Source of the DNA: Sutterella sp.
GTDB taxonomy: Bacteria > Pseudomonadota > Gammaproteobacteria > Burkholderiales > Burkholderiaceae_F
Assembly: GCA_019410445.1 (NCBI GenBank)
Contig: DXSO01000080.1
Span: 1-7,504, forward strand
Length of the DNA: 7,504 bases
Direction of reading: 5' to 3'
Shown: positions 1 to 5,641 of the stretch, one piece after another
How the letters are laid out: every line of letters begins with the position of its first letter
Numbering within the stretch: position 1 is the stretch's first letter
The notes under the pieces: generated by a model
The model's database searches: none
What the model was told of the DNA's origin: nothing
What the model saw: the letters and a program-made list of their open reading frames with translations, nothing else
Translations under genes and position numbers: made by a program

Positions 1-612
1 CGTGCAGCGCTTCGTTGTGACGCACTGGGTAGGTGGGTGGTCCATGTCATTAGGGTTGTTCCAGGTGAATTGTCCTGTTTTCCATGAATTGAGGATTTGG
101 TTGTTGATGAAGTAAAGGCGATCTTTGAATTCAGGATCCACTTTCTTTACTTCTGGATTCATATCCATATTCTTTTGGTCACGTGCACCCGTCGCATAAA
201 AGTAGACGGGCGGTGCATAGATCCGATATGACTCTTTTATCTCTTCGCGTTTGTCTCCGGCGACTTTGGTGTAAGAGACCTCGACCGTATTCACATAATC
301 TGGATACAGTCCAAAAACAGGAATGCCGCCATACGTTTTTGCTTTCTGATTAGTGACCTTGTAAGCGATTTCTTGACCGTTGGCTTTGGGAACAATGCGC
401 ACGTGAATATTTTGGATCGTGAAGCCGGCATCACGGATGATCGCTGTAAGCGGGGCGATCTTGTACGGATTCATGTCCACGGCGCCAAGTTGGCCTTGGT
501 GCTGGTAACCGATATGGGCGCCGCTGGGGCCGCCAGCCGCAAAGGCACTTGTCATGCTAAGCGGGGCTAGTGCAGCGATGACGGCTTTTACCAGTGTTCT
601 TCTTTGAATCAT
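1..612 (-). CDS. assT: Aryl-sulfate sulfotransferase (AssT), N-terminal part, cut by window edge
   Basis: This is the first 204 codons of a gene that continues beyond base 1. I read it from the minus strand. The start ATG (612-610) follows an AAGGAG Shine-Dalgarno with a 6-nt gap. The protein opens with MIQRRTLVKA, then a hydrophobic stretch ending SAFA-AGG (about residue 26), a twin-arginine-like export signal. The next part (GQLGAVDMNPYKIAPLTA, then TYGGIPVFGLYPDYVNTVEV, then DPEFKDRLYFIN) matches the N-terminal beta domain of E. coli-type AssT as I remember it. Family members move sulfate from a phenolic sulfate ester to another phenol in the periplasm, PAPS-independently, through a histidine intermediate. 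The catalytic histidines lie outside the window, so activity cannot be judged. A C-x5-C pair (C197, C203) sits at the edge. The family call is firm. The neighbouring LysR gene is a likely regulator. Confidence 0.9.
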   Translation of the reverse strand, partial: MIQRRTLVKAVIAALAPLSMTSAFAAGGPSGAHIGYQHQGQLGAVDMNPYKIAPLTAIIRDAGFTIQNIHVRIVPKANGQEIAYKVTNQKAKTYGGIPVFGLYPDYVNTVEVSYTKVAGDKREEIKESYRIYAPPVYFYATGARDQKNMDMNPEVKKVDPEFKDRLYFINNQILNSWKTGQFTWNNPNDMDHPPTQCVTTKRCT

Positions 613-618
613 GAGACT

Positions 619-624
619 CTCCTT
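619..624 (-). promoter_or_regulatory. Ribosome binding site of assT
   Basis: The minus strand reads AAGGAG six nucleotides before the ATG at 612. This strong Shine-Dalgarno fixes the assT start and agrees with the signal peptide beginning there. Confidence 0.75.
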
Positions 625-643
625 GAAAGAATTGAGTTGCTGG

Positions 644-661
644 ACTCAGGACATGCTGAGT
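644..661. repeat. Inverted repeat in the assT leader
   Basis: ACTCAG and CTGAGT form perfect 6-bp arms around the 6-nt centre GACATG. The repeat lies 32 nt before the assT start codon, so it would fold in the assT 5' leader or act as an operator. Four T residues follow on the plus strand, but no plus-strand gene ends here, so a terminator role is unlikely. No function is assigned. Confidence 0.4.
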
Positions 662-731
662 TTTCCAACAGACAGAAAGAGTCTAGAAATCAAGAAATTT
701 CATCGCTATTGCGGTTTATGAAGATGGTGTA

Positions 732-744
732 TGCAGATTCTGCA
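732..744. promoter_or_regulatory. Candidate LysR-type binding site upstream of assT
   Basis: TGCAGATTCTGCA is a perfect dyad (5-bp arms, 3-nt centre) that fits the T-N11-A pattern of LysR regulators. It lies in the 161-nt gap between the LysR gene and assT, centred about 126 nt before the assT start. The position is compatible with activation of assT by the adjacent regulator. The motif is short and could occur by chance. Confidence 0.3.
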
Positions 745-773
745 AGCCTTAATTTGCAAAATTGCATAAGGTA

Positions 774-1730
774 TCAGGAGCCGTTGCCAGTATCTTGGAT
801 TGCGATTTCGTATTCGGCGATTTCTGCAGAGGATGGTTTTCCGTAAGCAGCAATCATGGAACGAACCCATTGCATCGCAGGATCAAGATGTGTCCGATCG
901 TGCCAATAAAGTGTGCGCATGCGTTTAACACAGTCCAAACGAATCGGCAGAATGGCGACAGGCCAACGTTTCACAGCATCAAGTGCATAACGAGCTGAAG
1001 CAAGGGCAATCCAGTCGGTTTCCAGAATGGTCGGTGCCAAAAGCGATGAATACGGCACCATGACGGCAGGATGGTTCAATGCACCTGGGTGAAGCGACGT
1101 AGTCCATTCCAAACCCGTAAATGTACGGTTGACTTGTACGAATTCCCATTGCAGCAGGTCATCGAAATGAAGACTGCCTTTGTGTCGAAGAAGGTCAAAG
1201 GCGGGATGTCCTTTTCGCACCAGAGCCAGCAGCTTGGCTTCGTAAAGCTCAAGAGAGTGAAGTTCATTGGGTGCTGTGCATTCAAGTCGCATGGCCATAT
1301 CGACTAATCCGAGAGAAAGACGACGGAAGGTGTCGGCATTGAGCTGCTGGAGTTCGATGGAAATTCTTGGCGCAATGCGTTTCATTGCGTGGAAGGCGGG
1401 AAGAATGATGTATTGCGCCGCGTAATCAATGGCTGCGACACGAAGGTGCAGGTTGAGGGATTCAGGATGGAATATCTCTTTAGCAAAAAGCGCTTCCATC
1501 TCGCCGAGCAACTTTGGCAGATGCCCGTAGATCTCGAGCATGCGGTTGGTTGGGACAAGCATAGAACCATTGTGCACAAAGAGCGGATCGTGAAAGAGCG
1601 TCCTTGCGCGAGAGAGGGTTCGCGAAATCGTACTTTGACTCTTGGAGAGAGAAAGAGCTGTTTTTGTCTGGGATCCTGTCATGACAAGGGAGCGGAGTAT
1701 GGTGAGCAGTTCCGAATCTATTTTTTCCAT
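774..1730 (-). CDS. LysR-family transcriptional regulator
   Basis: The 318-residue protein has normal LysR length. Residues 1-60 form the winged helix-turn-helix: MEKIDSELLTILRSLVMTGS, then KTALSLSKSQSTISRTLSRA as the recognition region, then LFHDPLFVHNGSMLVPTNRM as the family-typical wing. From about residue 90 (LHLRVAAIDYAAQYIILPAF) to 300 lies the periplasmic-binding-protein-like effector domain, for which no ligand can be read. An in-frame TGA lies 9 nt upstream of the ATG at 1730 and there is no earlier start, so the start is well fixed. There is no obvious Shine-Dalgarno. It is tandem with assT (161 nt gap) and divergent from the autotransporter. By inference it controls assT, itself, or the autotransporter. 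The family is clear; the target is not. Confidence 0.92.
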   Translation of the reverse strand: MEKIDSELLTILRSLVMTGSQTKTALSLSKSQSTISRTLSRARTLFHDPLFVHNGSMLVPTNRMLEIYGHLPKLLGEMEALFAKEIFHPESLNLHLRVAAIDYAAQYIILPAFHAMKRIAPRISIELQQLNADTFRRLSLGLVDMAMRLECTAPNELHSLELYEAKLLALVRKGHPAFDLLRHKGSLHFDDLLQWEFVQVNRTFTGLEWTTSLHPGALNHPAVMVPYSSLLAPTILETDWIALASARYALDAVKRWPVAILPIRLDCVKRMRTLYWHDRTHLDPAMQWVRSMIAAYGKPSSAEIAEYEIAIQDTGNGS

Positions 1731-1805
1731 GACAAATCACTGGCAGACGTATGAAAGGTGTGCGTGGCTAACTTTTTATTTTTCCACGAATGATCTGTTG
1801 GCGCT

Positions 1806-1818
1806 TTGTTGACAACAA
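1806..1818. promoter_or_regulatory. Candidate LysR autoregulatory operator
   Basis: TTGTTGACAACAA is a perfect palindrome with 6-bp arms about one central base, and it fits T-N11-A exactly. Its centre lies 82 nt upstream of the LysR start. LysR regulators commonly repress their own gene from such a site, often placed to control the divergent gene as well. The minus strand of the same site contains TTGTCA, which could serve as a -35 element, but no good -10 is correctly spaced. Confidence 0.4.
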
Positions 1819-1950
1819 CTTCACATACCTGTTGCACCTGAAACCCGCTAATGAACACCATAACCATCCTTCATTCATAGTGCAAATCGACCGCAATTCG
1901 TGATCGTATGTCGACTCAATTTAACTTGCGAAACACATAAGGATGTAAGG

Positions 1951-1965
1951 TACTTAGGATAAGTA
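1951..1965. repeat. Short perfect dyad in the intergenic region
   Basis: TACTTA and TAAGTA flank the 3-nt centre GGA. The symmetry is that of a dimeric protein site, but the phase does not give the LysR T-N11-A pattern, and no matching factor is known from this window. In AT-rich DNA such dyads can arise by chance. Confidence 0.3.
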
Positions 1966-2237
1966 TTTAGACCGTTGTTTTCATTATTTTTAGCTCAACA
2001 AGCATACGGTGATTATATTTGTTTTCAGCAGTTTTTGCTTTTATTTAGTGTGTACAAATAACGACAAAAAATGCAAATATACTATGTTGTCAGTATGTAG
2101 ACGAGTGTAATTCTCAGGTTTATTAAGCCAAAAAATATAACAGATTGTCACGCTAAACTAACGTCACAATTTATTACAACTTAATTAGTTTACGTAGTTT
2201 TCTTCGTTAAAACGCTTATTAGTGGTCTTAAGTTTAC

Positions 2238-2261
2238 CAAATGAAATAGCACTTTCATTTG
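2238..2261. repeat. Upstream palindrome sharing half-sites with the autotransporter start region
   Basis: CAAATGAAA and TTTCATTTG are perfect 9-bp inverted arms separated by TAGCAC. The same outer half-sites CAAATGA and TCATTTG recur in the palindrome at 2322-2346, with the two centres about 84.5 bp apart. The site sits just upstream of the possible promoter at 2282-2310. It could be an operator or a hairpin. Its central spacing is one base longer than in the second copy. Confidence 0.5.
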
Positions 2262-2281
2262 TTGGCTTATGAAGCAATTAT

Positions 2282-2310
2282 TTGCAGATTAGAGGGTTGA
2301 TCTATATATT
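2282..2310 (+). promoter_or_regulatory. Possible promoter of the autotransporter
   Basis: TTGCAG (2282-2287) and TATATT (2305-2310) are spaced by 17 nt. The -10 matches the sigma-70 consensus at 5 of 6 positions, the -35 only at 3 of 6. Transcription would begin near 2317, leaving a very short leader before the ATGs at 2326 and 2332. A promoter further upstream is an equally open possibility. Confidence 0.3.
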
Positions 2311-2321
2311 TGCCGCATAAG

Positions 2322-2346
2322 GCAAATGAGAATGGTTTTCATTTGC
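2322..2346. promoter_or_regulatory. Palindrome over the autotransporter start, Fur-box-like or start-codon hairpin
   Basis: GCAAATGA and TCATTTGC are perfect 8-bp arms. As RNA the stem extends inward with one G-U and two A-U pairs to a UGG loop, enclosing the start codons at 2326 and 2332. As DNA, bases 2327-2341 (TGAGAAT-G-GTTTTCA) match the 7-1-7 Fur consensus TGATAAT-N-ATTATCA at 11 of 14 positions by my count. Either iron-responsive repression just downstream of the possible promoter or translational masking would fit. The two readings are not exclusive and neither is proven. Confidence 0.45.
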
Positions 2347-4998
2347 GCAAACAACGCCGTTTCCGCTCTAAACCACAGTATGTTGAAATTCTTATCACCT
2401 ATACCGGCAACTGATAGTGTTGTCTCAGGTTTAACACGGCTGTCGATTGCTGTTTCGGCAGCCCTCTTTTTCAGCACTATTGCACCTTCTGCCGCCGCTG
2501 AGGTTTTCACGGTTGAAGCAGGGAAGGCGGGGGTGCTGTTTGGCAATGACACCAGATCAGAGTACGATGACTATCAAAAAATTAAAGATGGAGATGACTT
2601 TTCCTACTCCGCAATTGATCTTTCGCAGGCAACAGGAAAAAACATCAGTATTTTTCAAAAAACTGTCAATTTAGTCAGTGATGGCGGTCAATTTATCGTT
2701 GGTACGAATGACGCCGTAATTACATCCTACGGCGGCGGTACTCTGAATGCCGGTACTGAATCTGGAACAAGGGGCAAACTGAAAGCGAAGAGTCTGGTGG
2801 CTCGTCATGGCGGCGAGGCATACCTCACGAATATGGATGCTGCGCTTTCGGATACTCTGGCGGCCAATAGTGAGCTTCACCTTAAAAATGCCGTTGTTAC
2901 GACCAAGACGACGGAGGTCGAAGGCACATTAGTTTTGGAGAATTCCACACTCAATACGGATTTCTTTCTGGGTGGTGGGCCTGATGAAATTAAAATTGTT
3001 AAGTCAAGGATAAACAATCCAGTCAAGAAGCAAACCATTATTGATGACGATGGAAAACCTTTTGAAGCGTACGACTATCGCTCTACTCAAAATCGGGAAA
3101 CGAATGTTGCTGAATTAACGTTGACAGATTCTTCAGCAGAATTTGCCCTTTCTTCTTGGTGGTTGGGAAGCGTCGCGCTTGAAACGTCCTTAACCGAGCA
3201 GCATGGTTCTTTTGCGCATTTCCACTTTACAGCCAGCCAATTGGACGGTACTGCCATAGAGGGAAATGGGTTCGGCTCTAATGTGAATTTTAAGCTCGCC
3301 GATTACACGACGCTGGCTCTTTCCCATTTGACCTATACCGCCAATGACCGCTTTAAAAAAGGCGGCAATTGGCCGCAGTACGGTACGGAAGCTGATTACG
3401 CCGATGAAGCACTGGTTAAAGAGCGGATTACCGCATCAGTGGCGACACTCAAGACGAAGCCAAAGGCAATTTTGTATACGAGTGTGCCTATGCGGTTTCA
3501 AACGGTTGGCAGCAATCAAATTTTAGTGGGCTCTGATGCGACAGCGGATGGAAATGCCATCGTATTCGGTTCGAGTTCTCTCTTTCTAGTGGATATGGAG
3601 GTTGCCGGGAGCTATTGGCGGATCAAGGGAGAGGAGAACGAACCCTTCTTCAGTACGCTGGACGGCAATCCTATCAAGCTGTCAGTAGCCGATACTTCGC
3701 AGCTCTATATCAAGGGACTGACCAAAGATACGCAAAATCTCAAAGTGGTGGACGATCACGTTAAGGCCGATAAGCTTTGGAAGGTAGAGAACATCTTTAC
3801 GGATAATCCGCTCTATGGCTTTAAGTTTGACGATGACGGCAAAACGATCATCGCTCAGATTCAAACGCCCAAAGCCATTTTTGGCGATGCGATGATGTCC
3901 GCAGCGATGTTCGAAGAGGCCTACCGCAAACCTGAAGCGGATCGATCCGACACTGAGCGTTATCTCGTGGAAGTGTTGAATGCACTCGGAAACAACAAGA
4001 GTTTCACAACGTTCACCAAGGAACAAATCGTTGAGGTCGGCAATAAAGCGGACATGCTGCTGAATCCGGCTGGGGCGGCGGCTGTTTATTCGACGGCTTT
4101 CGATGCTTCGGATGAGGTCATTCAAACCGTTCAAAGAAGTATGGCTTCGGTAAAGGATCCGGAGTCGCACGCTTGGGCGGCGCTACTCGGCGGCAAGGCC
4201 AAAATTGATGAATTGCCGGCATCCGTCTCTCGAGCGGGAGCGTCTTCGTCGACACGCGGAGTCACTCAGCGCGTGAAACGCGATGCCTATGGTGTTGCGG
4301 TGGGCTTTGATACGCCGGTTGCTTCGGGGGTTCGCGTAGGCCTCGCGGGCGGGTTCTCTTCTGGGAACACGAAAAACGACAGTGTCGGCGTAAAGGACGA
4401 ATTCGACGCATGGACGTTGATGGCCTATGCCCGCTATGGAATGGGACCATTCACATTGGATGGGCACGCAGCTGCGACACTCCTGCAAAGTGAGGTGTCT
4501 AACAACTACAGCCGCTCGAAGGCGGATATGAGCACATGGGTCTACAACCTCGGCGGCCGTGCTTCAGTCGGTGTGCTGCTCGGAGAAACCATTGTCTATC
4601 CGTTTGTGGGTGCAGAGTTCTTCCATCTTAAAGGCGAGGAGTATGACGCTGGGCCGGGTATCAAGGCTCGTCCAGGTGCGACAAGCTCTACGGTTATGGT
4701 GCCGGTGGGCTTGAATTGGGAAGGCAATTACAAGACTCGGTGGGGTGTTGCATCTCCTGTGCTCGGATTTTCCTGGGCTCGCATATTCGGCGACCGAACG
4801 CTTGATGCCAGTTCATCGGCCCTTGGCGAAACGACGAATTACACCTTCACCTTCGCCGACCGGACACTCATGCGCATTGATCTTGGGTTGAGCCTCAAAG
4901 GCGACAACTACGACTACAGCTTGTATGGCACCTATGTCGACGGCTCACAGGATCGTCAAGCCTACAAGCTTTCGACCAGCGCCTCTTACCACTTCTGA
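2326..4998 (+). CDS. Autotransporter (type Va) with uncharacterised passenger
   Basis: The 890-residue protein should be secreted to the cell surface. Residues 1-58 form a long signal ending in the hydrophobic SIAVSAALFFSTIAPSAAA. The passenger (about 59-540) has short repeated beta-strand patterns (for example ITSYGGGTLNAGT, TTEVEGTLVLENSTLNT, LTLTDSSAEFALSS) suggesting a beta-helix. I see no serine-protease, lipase or other catalytic motif. A helical linker (about 540-610, NPAGAAAVYSTAFDASDEVI) leads to the C-terminal beta-barrel from about W617 to the final SASYHF, the Phe expected for BAM recognition. The only cysteine is C7, in the signal, so the exported protein has none. The start is uncertain: AAGG (2319-2322) lies 3 nt from ATG 2326 but 9 nt from ATG 2332, which fits better, and ATG 2380 would give a 40-residue signal. 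The barrel class is clear; the passenger role (adhesion is usual) is unknown. Confidence 0.9.
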   Translation: MRMVFICANNAVSALNHSMLKFLSPIPATDSVVSGLTRLSIAVSAALFFSTIAPSAAAEVFTVEAGKAGVLFGNDTRSEYDDYQKIKDGDDFSYSAIDLSQATGKNISIFQKTVNLVSDGGQFIVGTNDAVITSYGGGTLNAGTESGTRGKLKAKSLVARHGGEAYLTNMDAALSDTLAANSELHLKNAVVTTKTTEVEGTLVLENSTLNTDFFLGGGPDEIKIVKSRINNPVKKQTIIDDDGKPFEAYDYRSTQNRETNVAELTLTDSSAEFALSSWWLGSVALETSLTEQHGSFAHFHFTASQLDGTAIEGNGFGSNVNFKLADYTTLALSHLTYTANDRFKKGGNWPQYGTEADYADEALVKERITASVATLKTKPKAILYTSVPMRFQTVGSNQILVGSDATADGNAIVFGSSSLFLVDMEVAGSYWRIKGEENEPFFSTLDGNPIKLSVADTSQLYIKGLTKDTQNLKVVDDHVKADKLWKVENIFTDNPLYGFKFDDDGKTIIAQIQTPKAIFGDAMMSAAMFEEAYRKPEADRSDTERYLVEVLNALGNNKSFTTFTKEQIVEVGNKADMLLNPAGAAAVYSTAFDASDEVIQTVQRSMASVKDPESHAWAALLGGKAKIDELPASVSRAGASSSTRGVTQRVKRDAYGVAVGFDTPVASGVRVGLAGGFSSGNTKNDSVGVKDEFDAWTLMAYARYGMGPFTLDGHAAATLLQSEVSNNYSRSKADMSTWVYNLGGRASVGVLLGETIVYPFVGAEFFHLKGEEYDAGPGIKARPGATSSTVMVPVGLNWEGNYKTRWGVASPVLGFSWARIFGDRTLDASSSALGETTNYTFTFADRTLMRIDLGLSLKGDNYDYSLYGTYVDGSQDRQAYKLSTSASYHF

Positions 4999-5008
4999 TT
5001 TTCCGACC

Positions 5009-5014
5009 AAAGGA
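5009..5014 (+). promoter_or_regulatory. Ribosome binding site of flp
   Basis: AAAGGA lies 6 nt before the ATG at 5021, within the 22-nt gap after the autotransporter stop. It decides the flp start against an in-frame start at 4925 that would lie inside the autotransporter gene. Confidence 0.7.
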
Positions 5015-5020
5015 CGCATC

Positions 5021-5215
5021 ATGACATTCATTGAACGCATTCGTCTTTTCATTCGCAGCCGCCGCGGCGTGACTGCCATCGAATACGGCATTCTTGCCGC
5101 CGGTGTGGCGATCGTAATCGGCGCGCTCGTCTCTTCCGACGGCCCGCTTGCAACGGCGATCAGCGATCTCTTCAAAGGCATCGTTGACCATCTGCCGACG
5201 CAAGGTGGCAAATAG
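5021..5215 (+). CDS. flp: Flp-family type IVb pilin (major Tad pilus subunit)
   Basis: This 64-residue prepilin forms the pilus fibre of the Tad system. A basic 16-residue leader (MTFIERIRLFIRSRRG) ends in Gly, and the mature protein begins VTAIEYGILAAGVAIVIGAL, the classic Flp motif with Glu at +5 (E21) and Tyr at +6 followed by the hydrophobic helix. The short polar tail (LFKGIVDHLPTQGGK) makes a mature length of 48, normal for Flp. It begins 22 nt after the autotransporter stop and its last codons overlap the start of the prepilin peptidase gene, so the three may be co-transcribed. I see no separate strong promoter or terminator in front, though pilin genes are often more strongly expressed than their neighbours. 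Confidence 0.95.
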   Translation: MTFIERIRLFIRSRRGVTAIEYGILAAGVAIVIGALVSSDGPLATAISDLFKGIVDHLPTQGGK

Positions 5216-5639
5216 CACGGTTCTCGCTGCCGCAGCAATGGCGGTCCTTGTTTGGGCAAGTTGGAGTGATTTGACCAAACGGGAGATTCCAAATGCTGCG
5301 GCCGTTCTGCTCGGTCTAACGGCTGTCGTTGACGCATGGATCGGCGGCAGTCCGCTGCAGGCCGGATGGCTGGGGTGTATTTCAATTCTGCTCGTAGGAT
5401 TCCCAGTTTCGGCGTACCTCGGGCTGATCGGCGCGGGAGATATCAAGCTTTTGGCCGCAGCTGCGCTTTGGACATCCGCAAGAACACTGGATTTGCTGCT
5501 CATAACAGCTTGGGCCGGAGGCGTACTTGCACTTTTATATCTCTGCCTGAATTTAGTCAGAACCCGCAGGACGACTGAAATTCCTTATGGCGTCGCCGTC
5601 AGTCTGTCACTCCTTTTGATGCTTACTCACATGGTCTAG
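5205..5639 (+). CDS. cpaA: Prepilin peptidase CpaA/TadV (A24A family)
   Basis: This inner-membrane aspartic protease removes the leader of Flp and related prepilins. The 144-residue protein carries both catalytic aspartates: D22 in WSDLTKREIPN at the end of the first membrane helix, and D79 in GAGDIK, the GxGD motif. About four hydrophobic segments are visible, and there is no methyltransferase domain, as in other stand-alone TadV proteins. I chose the GTG start at 5205, which overlaps the end of flp by 11 nt and keeps the first helix whole. The ATG at 5238 would cut that helix, and a TTG at 5148 would add a basic extension inside flp. No clear Shine-Dalgarno precedes the GTG, so translational coupling to flp is likely. 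Confidence 0.9.
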   Translation: MANSTVLAAAAMAVLVWASWSDLTKREIPNAAAVLLGLTAVVDAWIGGSPLQAGWLGCISILLVGFPVSAYLGLIGAGDIKLLAAAALWTSARTLDLLLITAWAGGVLALLYLCLNLVRTRRTTEIPYGVAVSLSLLLMLTHMV

Positions 5640-5641
5640 AA

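Larger units (their letters stand above)
1731..2325. other. Long AT-rich divergent intergenic region
   Basis: This stretch separates the LysR start from the autotransporter start and holds no convincing gene on either strand. It is visibly AT-rich from about 1900 on (counted by eye, 2041-2100 has 16 G/C in 60), with many A and T tracts, unlike the genes on both sides. It contains several operator-like dyads (annotated separately at 1806, 1951 and 2238) and a weak ATACT/AGTAT inverted repeat at 2079-2096. Promoter-like hexamers are scattered but none has a good pair. Length and composition suit a heavily regulated surface-protein promoter or silencing by a nucleoid protein such as H-NS, which is inference. 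A small RNA cannot be excluded. Confidence 0.6.

Noticed and set aside
644..664. Possible intrinsic terminator, a 6-bp hairpin followed by TTTT on the plus strand
   Set aside because: The stem is short and not GC-rich, and no plus-strand gene ends there; the flanking genes are on the minus strand.
1389..1754. A 121-codon plus-strand frame opposite the 5' half of the LysR gene
   Set aside because: The LysR frame is conserved and complete, and the opposing translation has no family features.
2012..2017. Perfect TATAAT on the minus strand
   Set aside because: No -35-like hexamer sits at 16 to 18 nt, and it would place the LysR transcript start about 280 nt from its start codon; probably chance in AT-rich DNA.
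2027..2047. Small AGCA/TGCT hairpin followed by a T-rich stretch, possible terminator
   Set aside because: A 4-bp stem is too weak and there is no gene directly upstream in that direction.
3682..4170. A 162-codon minus-strand frame inside the autotransporter
   Set aside because: It is a shadow of the coding strand; its Arg/Ile/Leu-rich translation has no recognisable domain, and no leader signals are visible.
4925..5020. Extended start for flp at 4925
   Set aside because: It would overlap the autotransporter by 74 nt, while ATG 5021 has a good Shine-Dalgarno and gives the standard short Flp leader.
4895..5503. A 202-codon open frame on the minus strand opposite flp and cpaA
   Set aside because: It lies antisense to two well-recognised tad genes and its Arg/Ser/Ala-rich translation resembles no protein family.
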